DNA of 34,714 bases from Xenorhabdus sp. IM139775 (GTDB taxonomy: Bacteria; Pseudomonadota; Gammaproteobacteria; Enterobacterales; Enterobacteriaceae): assembly GCF_028598745.1 (NCBI RefSeq), contig NZ_JAQRFK010000032.1:1-34714 (forward strand), written 5' to 3'. Positions 8,235 to 19,436 of the stretch are shown here, in pieces; the stretch's first letter is position 1, and the number at the start of each line of letters is the position of its first letter. The position numbers and the translations under genes are program-made. The notes beneath the pieces were generated by a model that saw only the letters and a program-made list of their open reading frames with translations, made no database searches and was not told the DNA's origin.

Positions 8235-8551
8235 TGGCGGGTGAACGTCATGGGTTAGTTGGGGTGATTGGCCGGGATTTAATTCGCAATGCCAAACTCC
8301 CACTGATTTTACTGGTGGCAGTTGTTGTTTCAGCCATCAGTGTTGTGACGGTCACGCACCAAACCCGCTTATTGATTGTGGAAAAAGAGCATCAAGTGAT
8401 CCAGCTTGATGCTCTGGATATTGAGTGGCGTAACCTGCTCCTTGAAGAGAATGCTCTGGGTGATCACAGTCGGGTTGAACGTATTGCGACTGAAAAATTG
8501 CAGATGCAACACGTTGATCCAGGTAAAGAAAATATTGTGATAACGCAATGA
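8234..8551 (+). CDS. ftsL: Cell division protein FtsL
   Basis: Encodes 105 residues (E. coli 121; this one has a shorter N-terminal tail). It is a bitopic inner-membrane protein that pairs with FtsB and FtsQ and helps to activate FtsWI at the septum. A short cytoplasmic tail is followed by one membrane segment (about 22-41, [19 protein letters not shown]) and a periplasmic coiled coil with a heptad-like leucine pattern ([20 protein letters not shown]). The ATG overlaps the rsmH stop by one base (TAATG). FtsL is a poorly conserved family, so the identification rests on topology plus position between rsmH and ftsI. Confidence 0.95.
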   Translation: MAGERHGLVGVIGRDLIRNAKLPLILLVAVVVSAISVVTVTHQTRLLIVEKEHQVIQLDALDIEWRNLLLEENALGDHSRVERIATEKLQMQHVDPGKENIVITQ

Positions 8552-8578
8552 GTCCAGTTGACAACTAAAAGGTAAGCG

Positions 8579-10333
8579 ATGAAAGCTGCACGCTCTTTAA
8601 AGTTGAAAAAGCAAGAAGATAAAGCAAGTTTTGTAAGCTGGCGTTTTGCCTTGCTGTGTGGAGGCATTGGCTTTGCTTTAATCGGGCTTTTGATTCGTGT
8701 TGCCTATTTGCAGATCATCAATCCTGATCGTTTGATAAAAGAAGGTGACTCGCGTTCCCTGCGCGTCCAATCTATTCCGACTGCCCGTGGCATGATTAAT
8801 GACCGCAATGGGCGTCCATTAGCAGTGAGTGTGCCGGTTGATGCGGTCTGGGCTGATCCCAAAGAAGTGTTTGAAAAGGGCGGCATTACCGATGACACCC
8901 GTTGGCAGGCGTTGGCTGATGCGCTTTCCATCCCGCGTGAGCAATTAACCAGCAAAATCAGCGAATATCCCAAGGGGCGCTTCATTTACCTTGCCCGTCA
9001 AGTCAATACTTCCATCGGCGATTATGTCAAAAAATTGAAACTACCCGGTATCTACTTGCGTCAGGAATCCCGCCGTTATTATCCGGCCGGGCAGGTGACA
9101 GCGCATATTATTGGGGTCACTAACATTGATGGTGCCGGTATTGAAGGGGTTGAAAAGAGTTTTGATAACTGGCTGACGGGTAAACCGGGAAGCCGGACTG
9201 TTCGTAAAGATCGTAAGGGGAATGTCATTGAGGATATTGCCTCTACAGATAGCATGGCCGCTCATGATTTGACCCTCAGCATAGACGAGCGCCTCCAGAC
9301 TTTGGTGTATCGCGAATTGGCGAAAGCGGTTGCACTGAACAAAGCCGAATCAGGCTCAGCCGTATTGGTTGACGTCAATACCGGCGAAGTGTTGGCGATG
9401 GCAAACAGCCCATCTTACAACCCGAATAATTTGGCCGGAACACCGAAAGATGCGATGCGTAACCGTGCCATTACCGATATTTTTGAACCCGGCTCCACGG
9501 TAAAACCGCTCGTGGTGATGAGTGCACTGAATAGTGGCATTGTCAAAGAAAATACGGTGTTGGATACCCGGCCATACCGGTTAACGTATGGTTCGCGGGG
9601 GCATGAAATCAAAGACGTTGCCCCGCGCCCCGAGTTGACCATCACCGGAATATTACAGAAGTCGAGTAACGTTGGTGTGTCCAAGCTGGCGTTAGCGATG
9701 CCTGCCTCAGAGGTGGTAGATGTCTATTCACGCTTTGGGATGGGAAAACCGACCAATTTGGGGCTGGTCGGAGAAAGTAGTGGCTTATTTCCAACAAATA
9801 AACAGCGGTGGTCAGATCTCGATAGGGCCACCTTTTCTTTCGGCTACGGGCTGATGGTAACACCGTTACAGTTAGCGCGGGTCTATGCAACGATAGGCAG
9901 TCTCGGCGTTTATCGCCCACTGTCCATTACCAAGGTCGATCCTCCCGTACCGGGCACCCGGGTATTTCCTGAAACGGTTATGCGGACAGTGGTGCACATG
10001 ATGGAGAGTGTGGCATTACCGGGAGGAGGGGGTGTACGGGCTGCGATAAAAGGTTATCGCATTGCCATCAAAACGGGAACGGCAAAAAAAGTCGGGCCGG
10101 ATGGCAAATACGTCAAGCGGTATATTTCTTATACCGCAGGGGTTGCACCTGCAAGTCATCCACGGTTTTCACTGGTTGTGATCGTTGATGATCCACAAGC
10201 AGGTAAATACTACGGCGGTGCCGTTTCTGCGCCTGTTTTTGGCGCAATCATGAGTACTGTGCTGCGTACCATGAATGTGGAACCCGATGCACTGCCTGTC
10301 GGTGATAAAAACGAATTTGTGATTAATAACTAA
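8579..10333 (+). CDS. ftsI: Septal peptidoglycan transpeptidase FtsI (PBP3)
   Basis: Encodes 584 residues (E. coli 588). It cross-links septal peptidoglycan in complex with FtsW and is a beta-lactam target. One membrane anchor lies at about residues 24-46. The pedestal domain begins with RGMINDRNGRPLA. The three penicillin-binding motifs are intact: STVK with nucleophile Ser306, SSN at 362-364 and KTGT at 498-501. Compared with E. coli, the loop before the SSN motif (LTYGSRGHEIKD) is a few residues longer, which shifts the later motifs. The start ATG has AAGG upstream, 27 bases after ftsL. Its last codons belong to an imperfect 19-bp tandem repeat. Confidence 0.97.
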   Translation: MKAARSLKLKKQEDKASFVSWRFALLCGGIGFALIGLLIRVAYLQIINPDRLIKEGDSRSLRVQSIPTARGMINDRNGRPLAVSVPVDAVWADPKEVFEKGGITDDTRWQALADALSIPREQLTSKISEYPKGRFIYLARQVNTSIGDYVKKLKLPGIYLRQESRRYYPAGQVTAHIIGVTNIDGAGIEGVEKSFDNWLTGKPGSRTVRKDRKGNVIEDIASTDSMAAHDLTLSIDERLQTLVYRELAKAVALNKAESGSAVLVDVNTGEVLAMANSPSYNPNNLAGTPKDAMRNRAITDIFEPGSTVKPLVVMSALNSGIVKENTVLDTRPYRLTYGSRGHEIKDVAPRPELTITGILQKSSNVGVSKLALAMPASEVVDVYSRFGMGKPTNLGLVGESSGLFPTNKQRWSDLDRATFSFGYGLMVTPLQLARVYATIGSLGVYRPLSITKVDPPVPGTRVFPETVMRTVVHMMESVALPGGGGVRAAIKGYRIAIKTGTAKKVGPDGKYVKRYISYTAGVAPASHPRFSLVVIVDDPQAGKYYGGAVSAPVFGAIMSTVLRTMNVEPDALPVGDKNEFVINN

Positions 10334-10352
10334 CTTTGTGATTCATAACTAA
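10316..10352 (+). repeat. Imperfect 19-bp tandem repeat at the ftsI stop
   Basis: TTTGTGATTAATAACTAA (10316-10333) recurs as TTTGTGATTCATAACTAA (10335-10352) with one mismatch and a 19-bp period. The first copy encodes the last residues and stop of ftsI; the second lies in the gap before murE. It looks like a local duplication. Confidence 0.85.
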
Positions 10353-10363
10353 AGAGGATAAAA

Positions 10364-11851
10364 GTGGCAGATCGTAATTTACGCGATTTATTGGCTCCTT
10401 GGGGTGTTGACACGCCGGAGCTTGCGCTGCGCGAAATGACATTGGATAGCCGTAAGGCGGCTGCCGGGGATCTGTTTGTTGCGGTTCAGGGGCACCAGAC
10501 AGACGGTCGAAAATATATTCCTCAAGCCATCGCCCAAGGTGTCGCTGCGGTGATTGCCGAAGCGAAGGGAAAAGCGGATAACGGCACGATGCAGAAAATG
10601 CACGGCGTGCCTGTTATCTATCTGAACGATTTAAATCATAAATTATCAACGCTGGCCGGCGAGTTTTACCAACATCCTGGCAATAAATTGAAATTGGTCG
10701 GGGTGACCGGCACCAACGGGAAAACAACCACCACACAATTGTTGGCGCAATGGAGCCAAGGGCTGGGTGAAACCAGTGCTGTGATGGGAACGGTGGGAAA
10801 TGGTTTGCTGGGCATGGTCGTCCCCAGCGAAAACACCACTGGCTCTGCGGTTGATATTCAGCTTGACTTACAGCAGCTTACTCGTCAAAACGCCACTTTT
10901 GCCGCGATGGAAGTCTCTTCGCATGGTCTGGTTCAGGGAAGGGTGGCGGCCTTGCCATTTCAAGCCGCTGTTTTTACCAATTTAAGCCGTGATCACCTTG
11001 ATTATCATGGTGATATGGAAAATTACCAAGAGGCCAAATGGCAACTGTTCAGCAGCCATCATGTAAAACATAAAATCATTAATGCGGATGATGCGGTCGG
11101 GCAACAGTGGTTGTCCCGCCTGCCGGACGCCATTGCGGTTTCGATGGAAAATAACTTGCCGGAAAATTGGCAGGGGCGTTGGTTATCGGCCAGTGAAATT
11201 CATTATCATGACAAAGGGGCTTCCATTGCATTTACCTCCAGTTGGGGGAACGGAACGCTCAATAGCCCTCTGATGGGGGCGTTTAATGTCAGCAACTTAC
11301 TACTGACGCTTGCCACTTTGTTATCTCTGGAATATCCGCTGGAAAAATTGCTGTTGACGGCTTCTTGCCTGGAACCTGTTTGTGGGCGCATGGAAGTCTT
11401 TTCCGCGGCGGGACGCCCAACGGTGGTGGTTGATTATGCCCATACACCGGATGCGCTGGAAAAAGCCTTGTCTGCCGCCCGCCTGCACTGTAAGGGGAAA
11501 CTCTGGTGTGTCTTTGGCTGTGGTGGTGATCGTGATAAAGGCAAACGTCCATTAATGGGCGGCGTGGCAGAGCAGGGCGCTGATCGTGTGATTGTGACTG
11601 ATGATAATCCCCGCAGTGAAGAGCCTCAGGCCATTGTGGCTGATATCCTGCAAGGGTTCATCGATCCGGGGCAGGCGCTGGCGATCCATGGTCGTGCAGA
11701 AGCGGTCACCAGCGCCATTATGCAGGCAAGGGAAGACGATGTTGTGCTGGTGGCCGGCAAAGGCCATGAAGATTACCAACTGGTTGGCCATCGTCGTCTG
11801 GACTATTCCGATCGTCTGACCGTTGCGTGCTTGCTGGGGGTGATTGCATGA
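10364..11851 (+). CDS. murE: UDP-MurNAc-L-Ala-D-Glu:meso-DAP ligase MurE
   Basis: Encodes 495 residues, equal to E. coli MurE. The cytoplasmic ATP-dependent ligase adds meso-diaminopimelate to UDP-MurNAc-dipeptide. The substrate domain contains [18 protein letters not shown]. The ATP loop [14 protein letters not shown] is at about residues 111-124, the Mur-ligase acid motif is [11 protein letters not shown], and DDNPRSEEP with D414-R417 is the diagnostic diaminopimelate-recognition motif (lysine-type enzymes differ here). The start is GTG at 10364, with AAAGAGGA upstream. It overlaps murF by 4 bases (ATGA). Confidence 0.97.
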   Translation: MADRNLRDLLAPWGVDTPELALREMTLDSRKAAAGDLFVAVQGHQTDGRKYIPQAIAQGVAAVIAEAKGKADNGTMQKMHGVPVIYLNDLNHKLSTLAGEFYQHPGNKLKLVGVTGTNGKTTTTQLLAQWSQGLGETSAVMGTVGNGLLGMVVPSENTTGSAVDIQLDLQQLTRQNATFAAMEVSSHGLVQGRVAALPFQAAVFTNLSRDHLDYHGDMENYQEAKWQLFSSHHVKHKIINADDAVGQQWLSRLPDAIAVSMENNLPENWQGRWLSASEIHYHDKGASIAFTSSWGNGTLNSPLMGAFNVSNLLLTLATLLSLEYPLEKLLLTASCLEPVCGRMEVFSAAGRPTVVVDYAHTPDALEKALSAARLHCKGKLWCVFGCGGDRDKGKRPLMGGVAEQGADRVIVTDDNPRSEEPQAIVADILQGFIDPGQALAIHGRAEAVTSAIMQAREDDVVLVAGKGHEDYQLVGHRRLDYSDRLTVACLLGVIA

Positions 11852-13230
11852 TCCCGCTGACATTACAGCAATTAGCACAGTTGACGGATGGCGTGTTATA
11901 TCGCGTGACCCAACAGCAGGCTGACACGCTGCAAATTAATGCCGTGGAGACGGATAGCCGTAAGATTGGGCGTGGCAGCTTGTTCATTGCCTTAAATGGG
12001 GACAAATTTGACGCGCATGATTTCGCCGCTGATGTCGCACAACAGGGTGCCGGTGCTTTATTGGTCAGTCGCCGCCTGAATATTGATTGCCCTCAGGTCG
12101 TGGTCGAAAACACGCGTCTGGCGATGGGAAAACTGGCGGGTTGGGTTCGCCAGCAAAGCAAGGCACGCATTGTGGCTTTAACCGGCTCGTCGGGCAAAAC
12201 CTCCGTCAAAGAGATGACGGCGGCGATCCTGCGTCAGTGCGGCACTACCCTTTATACTGCGGGCAACTTCAATAATGACATCGGGGTGCCGTTGACACTG
12301 TTCAGGCTGACTGATGAGCATCAGTTTGCCGTAATTGAGCTGGGTGCCAACCATATCGGCGAAATTGCTTATACCACGGCCATGACGCGTCCTGAAAGTG
12401 CACTGGTCAATAACCTCTTTTCTGCCCATCTGGAAGGATTTGGCTCGTTGGCAGGAGTGGCAAAGGCAAAAGGTGAGATTTTTGCCGGCCTTGCCCCGAC
12501 CGGAACGGCCATTATCAATCTGGATAGCCATGATTGGGATCATTGGCAGCACAGCATGAGTGATCAGCAAACGGTATGGCGTTTTTCCGCTTCATCAACG
12601 GCGGGGGCGGATTTTTACGCAACCGATATTTCAGAACAACCGCTGGCAACCCATTTTTGCCTTCATAGCCCGATTGGGCGTGTTGAACTGACATTGCCAT
12701 TGCCGGGGAAACACAATATGGCTAATGCGTTGGCCGCCAGTGCACTTGCAATGTCTGTCGGCGCCTCGCTGGAAGATATTCGTACTGGGTTATCGGCGTT
12801 GAAATCCGTTGCGGGGCGTCTATTTCCTATCCCTCTGACGGAGGGAAAAGTGATATTGGATGACACTTATAATGCCAATCCCGGCTCCATGATTGCGGCG
12901 GCGAATGTGCTGGCGCAGATGCCCGGTTATCGCGTCATGGTGGTGGGTGATATGGGCGAATTGGGCGCGCAGGCGATAGCGTGTCACCGAGAAGTGGGCG
13001 AAGCCGTGGCATCCACCAATATAAATAAAGTACTCAGCGTTGGGGCCTTGAGTACCCATATTAGTGACGCGAGTGGTCGGGGGCAGCATTTTGCGGACAA
13101 GGCTGAATTAGTTGCAGCGCTGCTTCCTTTACTGGAACAACACGAAATGATTTCCATATTAATTAAAGGTTCACGTAGTGCCGCAATGGAAGAGGTCGTG
13201 AACATATTGAAGGAGAACTTCCAATGTTAG
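11848..13230 (+). CDS. murF: UDP-MurNAc-tripeptide:D-Ala-D-Ala ligase MurF
   Basis: Encodes 460 residues (E. coli 452). It adds D-alanyl-D-alanine, made by Ddl, to complete the UDP-MurNAc-pentapeptide. The N-terminal domain shows [16 protein letters not shown]; the ATP loop [14 protein letters not shown] is at about residues 110-123; the metal/substrate motif is [25 protein letters not shown]. The start at 11848 is chosen because it begins [12 protein letters not shown] like the family and overlaps the murE stop as ATGA; a TTG 7 codons upstream is unlikely. Its 3' end overlaps mraY by 7 bases. Confidence 0.96.
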   Translation: MIPLTLQQLAQLTDGVLYRVTQQQADTLQINAVETDSRKIGRGSLFIALNGDKFDAHDFAADVAQQGAGALLVSRRLNIDCPQVVVENTRLAMGKLAGWVRQQSKARIVALTGSSGKTSVKEMTAAILRQCGTTLYTAGNFNNDIGVPLTLFRLTDEHQFAVIELGANHIGEIAYTTAMTRPESALVNNLFSAHLEGFGSLAGVAKAKGEIFAGLAPTGTAIINLDSHDWDHWQHSMSDQQTVWRFSASSTAGADFYATDISEQPLATHFCLHSPIGRVELTLPLPGKHNMANALAASALAMSVGASLEDIRTGLSALKSVAGRLFPIPLTEGKVILDDTYNANPGSMIAAANVLAQMPGYRVMVVGDMGELGAQAIACHREVGEAVASTNINKVLSVGALSTHISDASGRGQHFADKAELVAALLPLLEQHEMISILIKGSRSAAMEEVVNILKENFQC

Positions 13231-14306
13231 TTTGGCTGGCCGAATATCTGGTTAAGTATCACACCGGTTTTAACGTCTTTTCCTATTTGACGTTCAGAGC
13301 CATTGTCGGCTTGTTGACTGCATTATTCATCGCGTTATGGATGGGGCCAACGTTGATCGCTTACCTGCAAAAATTGCAGATAGGTCAAGTCGTTCGCGAC
13401 AACGGCCCTGAGTCCCATTTCAGCAAGCGTGGGACACCAACGATGGGTGGATTGCTGATTTTGTTCTCCATCACGATCTCGGTGTTGTTGTGGGCGCGTC
13501 TGGATAACCCCTATGTCTGGTGTGTGCTGGCTGTTTTGGTGGGCTACGGCATTGTGGGGTTTGTGGATGATTACCGCAAAGTGGTTCGCAAAGATACCAA
13601 GGGGCTTATTGCCCGCTGGAAATATTTCTGGCAGTCGGTCATTGCGCTGGGCGTGGCCTTTGCGCTGTACAGCATCGGCAAAGATACACCTGCAACCCAA
13701 TTAGTCGTGCCGTTTTTTAAAGAGGTCATGCCGCAACTGGGCTTGCTTTATATTCTGCTGACTTATTTTGTGATTGTAGGAACCAGTAACGCGGTGAACC
13801 TGACGGATGGGCTGGATGGCCTTGCCATCATGCCAACTGTCCTTGTTGCCGCAGGCTTTGCTTTGGTGGCATGGGCAACAGGTAACGTGAATTTTGCTAA
13901 CTACCTGCATATCCCCTATTTGAGCCATGCGGGTGAGCTGGTGATTGTCTGTACGGCGATTGTCGGCGCAGGACTGGGTTTCCTGTGGTTTAACACCTAC
14001 CCGGCGCAGGTGTTTATGGGGGATGTGGGTTCATTGGCACTGGGTGGGGCATTGGGCACCATTGCCGTATTGCTGCGTCAGGAGTTCTTATTGGTCATCA
14101 TGGGGGGCGTTTTCGTGGTGGAAACATTGTCTGTCATTTTGCAGGTAGGTTCATTCAAACTGCGTGGACAGCGAATTTTCCGTATGGCACCGATTCACCA
14201 TCATTACGAATTGAAAGGTTGGCCAGAGCCACGCGTTATCGTGCGCTTTTGGATTATCTCCTTGATGCTGGTGTTGATTGGTCTGGCAACGCTGAAGGTA
14301 CGTTAA
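13224..14306 (+). CDS. mraY: Phospho-MurNAc-pentapeptide transferase MraY
   Basis: Encodes 360 residues, the E. coli length. The integral membrane enzyme moves phospho-MurNAc-pentapeptide onto undecaprenyl phosphate to form lipid I. The catalytic Mg site is visible: Asp115-Asp116 in VDDYRK and Asp267 in [13 protein letters not shown], plus the [11 protein letters not shown] histidine motif near residue 325. About ten hydrophobic segments run through the protein. AAGGAGAA lies upstream of the ATG, which sits inside the murF 3' end, so translation is tightly coupled. murD starts 2 bases after the stop. Confidence 0.97.
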   Translation: MLVWLAEYLVKYHTGFNVFSYLTFRAIVGLLTALFIALWMGPTLIAYLQKLQIGQVVRDNGPESHFSKRGTPTMGGLLILFSITISVLLWARLDNPYVWCVLAVLVGYGIVGFVDDYRKVVRKDTKGLIARWKYFWQSVIALGVAFALYSIGKDTPATQLVVPFFKEVMPQLGLLYILLTYFVIVGTSNAVNLTDGLDGLAIMPTVLVAAGFALVAWATGNVNFANYLHIPYLSHAGELVIVCTAIVGAGLGFLWFNTYPAQVFMGDVGSLALGGALGTIAVLLRQEFLLVIMGGVFVVETLSVILQVGSFKLRGQRIFRMAPIHHHYELKGWPEPRVIVRFWIISLMLVLIGLATLKVR

Positions 14307-14308
14307 TC

Positions 14309-15649
14309 ATGGCTGAACGACTTATGACCGAATACGGGAACAAAAAAGTCGTCATCGTTGGGTTAGGGCTGACAGGTCTGTCCTGCGTTGACTTTTTTAT
14401 GGCACGTGGCGTGACGCCCCGTGTCATGGATACCCGTGCGATAGATCCCCGCATAGTGCGACCGGGCAGCGATAAGCTGCCTGATAGCGTCGAGTGTCAC
14501 ACAGGGAGCCTGAATAAACCGTGGTTGATGGATGCCGATTTAATCGTTGTCAGCCCGGGCATTGCACTGGCAACGCCTGAATTGCAGGCCGCGGCTGACG
14601 CTGGGATTGAAATTATCGGCGATATTGAACTGTTTTGCCGTGAAGCGATTGCGCCGATTGTGGCCATTACGGGTTCAAATGGTAAAAGCACCGTGACCAC
14701 GCTGGTTGGGGAAATGGCGGAAGAAGCGGGCTGGCAGGTTGGCGTGGGGGGCAACATTGGTGTCCCTGCGCTGGCGTTGCTGAAACAGCCCTGTCAGCTT
14801 TATGTACTGGAATTGTCCAGTTTCCAACTTGAAACAACCTATAGTTTGCAGGCAGCGGCGGCGACGGTACTGAATGTAACCGAAGATCACATGGTTCGTT
14901 ATCCGAAAGGATTGCCACAGTATCGTGCCGCGAAGTTGCGCATTTATGATCAGGCAAAAGTTTGCGTAGTCAATGAACAGGATGCTTTGACACTCCCAGA
15001 AACAGGCAAAGATAACCGTTGTGTCAGCTTTGGTGTCGATGGGGGGGATTATCAGCTTGATAGTGAACACCAACAACTGTTGGTTAATCAACATCCCGTG
15101 TTGGCAACCCATGAGATGCAACTGGCCGGGCTTCATAACTATACCAATGGATTAGCCGCGTTAGCACTGGCAGATGCGGTAGGTATCCCCCGGGCGGCCA
15201 GCCTTCAGGCTTTGCGAACCTGCGCCGGGCTGGAACACCGTTTTCAGGTCATTCACATGAGAAAAGGGGTTCGTTGGGTAAACGACTCCAAGGCAACGAA
15301 TGTTGGCAGCACCCAAGCGGCACTCCGTGGATTAAAACTGGCAGGGACACTTTATCTTTTATTGGGGGGAGAAGGGAAAATGGCGGATTTCACCCCACTG
15401 AAATCCTCTATATCGGGGGATCATATCCGTCTTTACTGTTTTGGTCGTGATGGAAGGCAATTAGCACAATTGCGGCCTGATATTTCAACACTGACAGAAA
15501 CAATGGAACAGGCGATGAAAGAAATTGCCCCCAAGCTGGTTTCTGGCGACATGGTATTACTGTCACCCGCTTGTGCGAGCTTCGATCAGTTCAACAGCTT
15601 TGAACATCGTGGTCATGAATTTGCGCGTTTGGCAGAGGAGTTAGGCTAA
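14309..15649 (+). CDS. murD: UDP-MurNAc-L-alanine:D-glutamate ligase MurD
   Basis: Encodes 446 residues (E. coli 438). It adds D-glutamate to UDP-MurNAc-L-Ala. The N-terminal Rossmann-like domain reads [19 protein letters not shown]; the ATP loop [18 protein letters not shown] begins near residue 117; the C-terminal domain holds [12 protein letters not shown] and [15 protein letters not shown] at 14309 is chosen (GAAGG upstream); an internal ATG at 14324 would remove five residues. One residue is odd: the metal-site segment reads EDHMVRYP, with Val196 where E. coli MurD has Asp and where MurC and MurE in this same window also have Asp. The rest of the protein looks functional. Confidence 0.96.
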   Translation: MAERLMTEYGNKKVVIVGLGLTGLSCVDFFMARGVTPRVMDTRAIDPRIVRPGSDKLPDSVECHTGSLNKPWLMDADLIVVSPGIALATPELQAAADAGIEIIGDIELFCREAIAPIVAITGSNGKSTVTTLVGEMAEEAGWQVGVGGNIGVPALALLKQPCQLYVLELSSFQLETTYSLQAAAATVLNVTEDHMVRYPKGLPQYRAAKLRIYDQAKVCVVNEQDALTLPETGKDNRCVSFGVDGGDYQLDSEHQQLLVNQHPVLATHEMQLAGLHNYTNGLAALALADAVGIPRAASLQALRTCAGLEHRFQVIHMRKGVRWVNDSKATNVGSTQAALRGLKLAGTLYLLLGGEGKMADFTPLKSSISGDHIRLYCFGRDGRQLAQLRPDISTLTETMEQAMKEIAPKLVSGDMVLLSPACASFDQFNSFEHRGHEFARLAEELG

Positions 15650-16842
15650 TGACCATTCCAGGCCTTGGTAAATTTAAAACTTGGTTGGCGGGAAATGTGG
15701 ACGTCGATGCCACAGATACCGTTATGTATGATCGTACCCTGGTCTGGATGATATTAGGGTTGTCTGTGATTGGCTTTATCATGGTAACGTCAGCATCAAT
15801 GCCCGTTGGTCAGCGTCTTGCCCAAGATCCCTTTATCTTTGCCCGCCGTGATGCCATTTACTTGTCGCTGTGCTTTTTCTTATCCCTTATTACGCTGCGC
15901 ATTCCGATGGACTTCTGGCTGCGTTATAGCAATGTGATGTTATTAGTGACCATCATGATGCTGGTTGTCGTGCTGTTTGTGGGGAGTTCAGTCAATGGGG
16001 CATCACGCTGGGTCGCGATTGGCCCATTGCGTATTCAACCGGCAGAATTGTCGAAACTTTCACTCTTTTGTTATCTCTCCAGCTATCTGGTCAGAAAAGT
16101 TGAGGAAGTAAGAAACAATTTCTGGGGCTTCGGCAAACCGATGGGGGTCATGATTGCATTAGCGATTTTATTGCTGGCGCAGCCCGATTTGGGAACCGTG
16201 ATCGTGTTGTTTGTGACAACGTTGGCCTTGCTGTTTATGGCGGGTGCCAAATTGTGGCAATTCCTTGCCATTATTAGCTGCGGAATATTTGCCGTGTGCG
16301 TCCTGATTGTGGTTGAACCGTACCGTATGCGCAGGGTCACCTCGTTCCTCAATCCGTGGGAAGATCCTTTTGGCAGCGGTTATCAGTTAACCCAATCACT
16401 GATGGCATTTGGCCGTGGCAACTTCTTTGGGCAGGGGCTGGGGAATTCAGTCCAGAAACTCGAATATTTGCCGGAAGCCCATACTGACTTTATTTTCTCC
16501 ATTCTGGCTGAGGAACTGGGGTATTTCGGTGTGGTTTTAGTGTTGGCAATGGTATTCTTCGTCGCTTTCCGCGCAATGATGATCGGCCGTCGGGCCTTGC
16601 AACTCAATCAACGGTTTTCTGGTTTTTTGGCTTGTGCAATCGGCATATGGTTCAGCTTTCAGGCATTCATCAACGTTGGCGCGGCGGCAGGTATGCTGCC
16701 AACGAAAGGATTAACATTACCGTTAGTCAGCTACGGTGGTTCAAGTTTGATTGTCATGTCAACGGCCATCGTCTTGTTATTGCGAATTGATTATGAAGTC
16801 CGTCTGGCAAAAGCACAGGCGTTTGTAAGGAGCCCTAAATGA
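15649..16842 (+). CDS. ftsW: Septal peptidoglycan polymerase FtsW (SEDS family)
   Basis: Encodes 397 residues (E. coli 414; the N-terminal cytoplasmic tail is shorter). It is a glycosyltransferase with about ten membrane segments that polymerises lipid II at the septum together with FtsI. Family landmarks are YDRTLVWM at the first membrane helix, [22 protein letters not shown], the large periplasmic-loop segment [23 protein letters not shown], the stretch [18 protein letters not shown], and [14 protein letters not shown] near the C-terminus. ATG overlaps the murD stop by one base; the stop overlaps murG as ATGA. Confidence 0.97.
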   Translation: MTIPGLGKFKTWLAGNVDVDATDTVMYDRTLVWMILGLSVIGFIMVTSASMPVGQRLAQDPFIFARRDAIYLSLCFFLSLITLRIPMDFWLRYSNVMLLVTIMMLVVVLFVGSSVNGASRWVAIGPLRIQPAELSKLSLFCYLSSYLVRKVEEVRNNFWGFGKPMGVMIALAILLLAQPDLGTVIVLFVTTLALLFMAGAKLWQFLAIISCGIFAVCVLIVVEPYRMRRVTSFLNPWEDPFGSGYQLTQSLMAFGRGNFFGQGLGNSVQKLEYLPEAHTDFIFSILAEELGYFGVVLVLAMVFFVAFRAMMIGRRALQLNQRFSGFLACAIGIWFSFQAFINVGAAAGMLPTKGLTLPLVSYGGSSLIVMSTAIVLLLRIDYEVRLAKAQAFVRSPK

Positions 16843-17924
16843 GTGGCAAAAACCGGCGTTTAATGGTGATGGCAGGTGGTACGGGTGGTCATGTATTCCC
16901 CGGACTGGCCGTTGCCCACCATTTAAAAGAGCAGGGGTGGGAGATCCGCTGGCTGGGAACGGCGGATCGCATGGAAGCTGATTTAGTGCCGAAACATGGC
17001 ATTGAGATTGAATTTATTCAGATTTCAGGCTTGCGGGGCAAGGGAATCAAAGCACTGCTTGCTGCCCCGATCAGAATTTTTAAGGCCATTTGTCAGGCAA
17101 AAGCGATTATGCGCCGCTATCAGCCAGATGTTGTGCTGGGAATGGGGGGGTATGTCTCCGGGCCGGGTGGAATAGCGGCCTGGTTGTGCGGTATTCCGGT
17201 TGTACTGCATGAGCAGAATGGCATTGCGGGGCTAACGAATCGTTGGTTAGCCAAAATTGCCAAAACGGTTTTACAGGCATTTCCGGGCGCATTCCCGACC
17301 GCACCGGTGGTCGGCAACCCCGTCAGGGAAGACGTATTGGCATTGCCGGAACCCATGCAGCGTCTGGCTGGGCGCGAAGGGCCGGTTCGGGTGCTTGTGG
17401 TTGGCGGTAGTCAGGGAGCAAGGGTTCTGAACCAAACGATGCCAGGGGTGGCGGCTCGCTTGGGCGATAAAATCACCTTATGGCATCAGGCAGGAAAGGG
17501 TGCCAGAGAAGAAACGCAGGAAAAATATGAAAATTCAGTCCAGTCTGAATTCAAAGTGACTGAATTTATTGATGATATGGCGCAGGCTTATGCGTGGGCA
17601 GATATTGTTGTTTGCCGTTCTGGTGCACTGACGGTCAGTGAAGTTTCCGCCGCAGGTTTACCGGCGATTTTTATTCCTTTCCAACATAAAGATCGGCAGC
17701 AATATTGGAACGCCTTGCCTTTGGAAAAAGCCGGTGCCGCAAAGATACTTGAACAACCCGAATTTACGGTTGATGCGGTCGTCGAGTTATTGACTCAGTG
17801 GCAACGTCCACAATTGCTGGAAATGGCAGAAAAAGCCCGCACAGTCGCCATTATCAATGCCACTGAGCGTGTCGCAGCGGCGTTGAATGATGTGGCAGAA
17901 AATTATTCAGGCCGTTCCGAGTAG
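16839..17924 (+). CDS. murG: Lipid II synthase MurG (GlcNAc transferase)
   Basis: Encodes 361 residues (E. coli 355). This GT-B (GT28) enzyme at the inner face of the membrane transfers GlcNAc from UDP-GlcNAc to lipid I, giving lipid II. The N-domain glycine loop is [19 protein letters not shown] (about 10-28) and a second is [23 protein letters not shown] follows. The C-domain shows [12 protein letters not shown], then [30 protein letters not shown], the UDP-GlcNAc site. It overlaps ftsW by 4 bases. A gap of 36 bases separates it from murC. Confidence 0.97.
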   Translation: MSGKNRRLMVMAGGTGGHVFPGLAVAHHLKEQGWEIRWLGTADRMEADLVPKHGIEIEFIQISGLRGKGIKALLAAPIRIFKAICQAKAIMRRYQPDVVLGMGGYVSGPGGIAAWLCGIPVVLHEQNGIAGLTNRWLAKIAKTVLQAFPGAFPTAPVVGNPVREDVLALPEPMQRLAGREGPVRVLVVGGSQGARVLNQTMPGVAARLGDKITLWHQAGKGAREETQEKYENSVQSEFKVTEFIDDMAQAYAWADIVVCRSGALTVSEVSAAGLPAIFIPFQHKDRQQYWNALPLEKAGAAKILEQPEFTVDAVVELLTQWQRPQLLEMAEKARTVAIINATERVAAALNDVAENYSGRSE

Positions 17925-17960
17925 AACGGTGATGTAAACATAACGAGTGAAGATTAAAAC

Positions 17961-19436
17961 GTGAATACACAACAGTTGGCGAAATTAAGAGCTTCAGTGC
18001 CTGAAATGAGAAAAGTCAGGCATATCCACTTTGTTGGCATCGGGGGTGCTGGCATGGGTGGTATCGCCGAGGTGTTGGCTAATGAAGGTTATCAGATAAG
18101 TGGTTCTGATCTGGCACCCAATCCGGTCACACAACAACTGATCGCATTAGGGGCAACAATTTATTTCAATCATCGTCCAGAAAATGTGCGGGATGCCAGC
18201 GTCGTCGTAGCATCTACCGCTATTTCGGCGGAAAACCCAGAAATAGTGGCGGCGCGTGAAGCGCGAATTCCGGTCATCCGTCGTGCGGAAATGCTGGCAG
18301 AGCTGATGCGTTACCGCCACGGTATTGCGATTGCGGGAACGCATGGAAAAACCACGACGACGGCAATGATTACGGGCATTTATGCACAGGCGGGTCTTGA
18401 TCCCACCTTTGTGAATGGTGGGTTGGTGAAAGCAGCGGGTACACATGCTCGTCTAGGCAGCAGCCGCTATTTGATCGCGGAAGCCGATGAAAGTGATGCT
18501 TCATTCTTGCATTTGCAGCCCATGATGGCGGTTGTCACCAATATTGAAGCTGACCACATGGATACCTATCAGGGTGATTTCGAAATCCTGAAACAGACAT
18601 TCGTTAACTTCCTGCATAACCTGCCATTTTATGGGCGTGCTGTGATGTGTATTGACGATCCGGTCGTGAAAGAGCTGATTCCGCGGATTGGGCGTTATAT
18701 CACGACCTATGGTTTCAGTGAGGAAGCCGACGTTCGCATTACCCATTATGAGCAAAAAGCGGCTCAGGGGTTTTTCACCATCAGCCGATCTGATTTGCCC
18801 GATCTGCATGTAGTACTTAATGCCCCCGGGCGCCACAATGCGCTGAATGCGGCGGCAGCCGTCGCAGTGGCGACAGAAGAAGGCATTGAGGATACTGCGA
18901 TCCTTGCTTCGCTGGCAGAATTTCAGGGAACTGGGCGCCGCTTTGATTTTCTGGGAGATTTTCCTCTCAAACATATCAATGACAAAGAAGGTAGCGTGAT
19001 GTTGGTCGATGATTATGGTCATCACCCAACAGAAGTTGATGCCACGATTAAAGCGGCACGAGCGGGTTGGGAGGATAAACGTATTGTCATGGTATTCCAG
19101 CCACACCGTTATACAAGAACTCGTGATTTATATGATGATTTTGCCAATGTCTTGAGTCAGGTAGACGTTCTATTAATGTTGGATGTGTATGCCGCAGGTG
19201 AAACGCCGATCCCGGGCGCGGACAGCCGTTCTTTATGCCGTACTATCCGCAGTCGTGGCAAGTTGGACCCGATTTTTGTATCAGACCCCGATCAAATTTC
19301 AGCCATCCTGTCACAGGTGATAGAAAACAATGACTTAATCTTGGTACAGGGTGCCGGTAATATCGGTAAAATAGCGCGCAATTTGGCTGAAACAAAATTA
19401 CAGCCATCTTTTTATGAGGGAGAACATCATGGTTGA
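17961..19436 (+). CDS. murC: UDP-MurNAc:L-alanine ligase MurC
   Basis: Encodes 491 residues, as in E. coli. It catalyses the first amino acid addition in the Mur ligase series. The nucleotide-sugar domain reads [30 protein letters not shown] (written here in parts: GIGGAGMGG is the key loop). The ATP loop [11 protein letters not shown] begins near residue 126; [10 protein letters not shown] and [10 protein letters not shown] are the metal/substrate motifs; the C-terminal domain has [10 protein letters not shown] and FQPHRYTRT. The start is GTG at 17961, with GAGTGAAGA upstream. The 3' end overlaps ddlB by 8 bases. Confidence 0.97.
   Translation: MNTQQLAKLRASVPEMRKVRHIHFVGIGGAGMGGIAEVLANEGYQISGSDLAPNPVTQQLIALGATIYFNHRPENVRDASVVVASTAISAENPEIVAAREARIPVIRRAEMLAELMRYRHGIAIAGTHGKTTTTAMITGIYAQAGLDPTFVNGGLVKAAGTHARLGSSRYLIAEADESDASFLHLQPMMAVVTNIEADHMDTYQGDFEILKQTFVNFLHNLPFYGRAVMCIDDPVVKELIPRIGRYITTYGFSEEADVRITHYEQKAAQGFFTISRSDLPDLHVVLNAPGRHNALNAAAAVAVATEEGIEDTAILASLAEFQGTGRRFDFLGDFPLKHINDKEGSVMLVDDYGHHPTEVDATIKAARAGWEDKRIVMVFQPHRYTRTRDLYDDFANVLSQVDVLLMLDVYAAGETPIPGADSRSLCRTIRSRGKLDPIFVSDPDQISAILSQVIENNDLILVQGAGNIGKIARNLAETKLQPSFYEGEHHG

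Noticed and set aside
18501-19106. 201-codon open frame on the minus strand inside murC
   Set aside because: Antisense to a complete MurC with all motifs; composition is cysteine- and histidine-rich as expected for a shadow frame.
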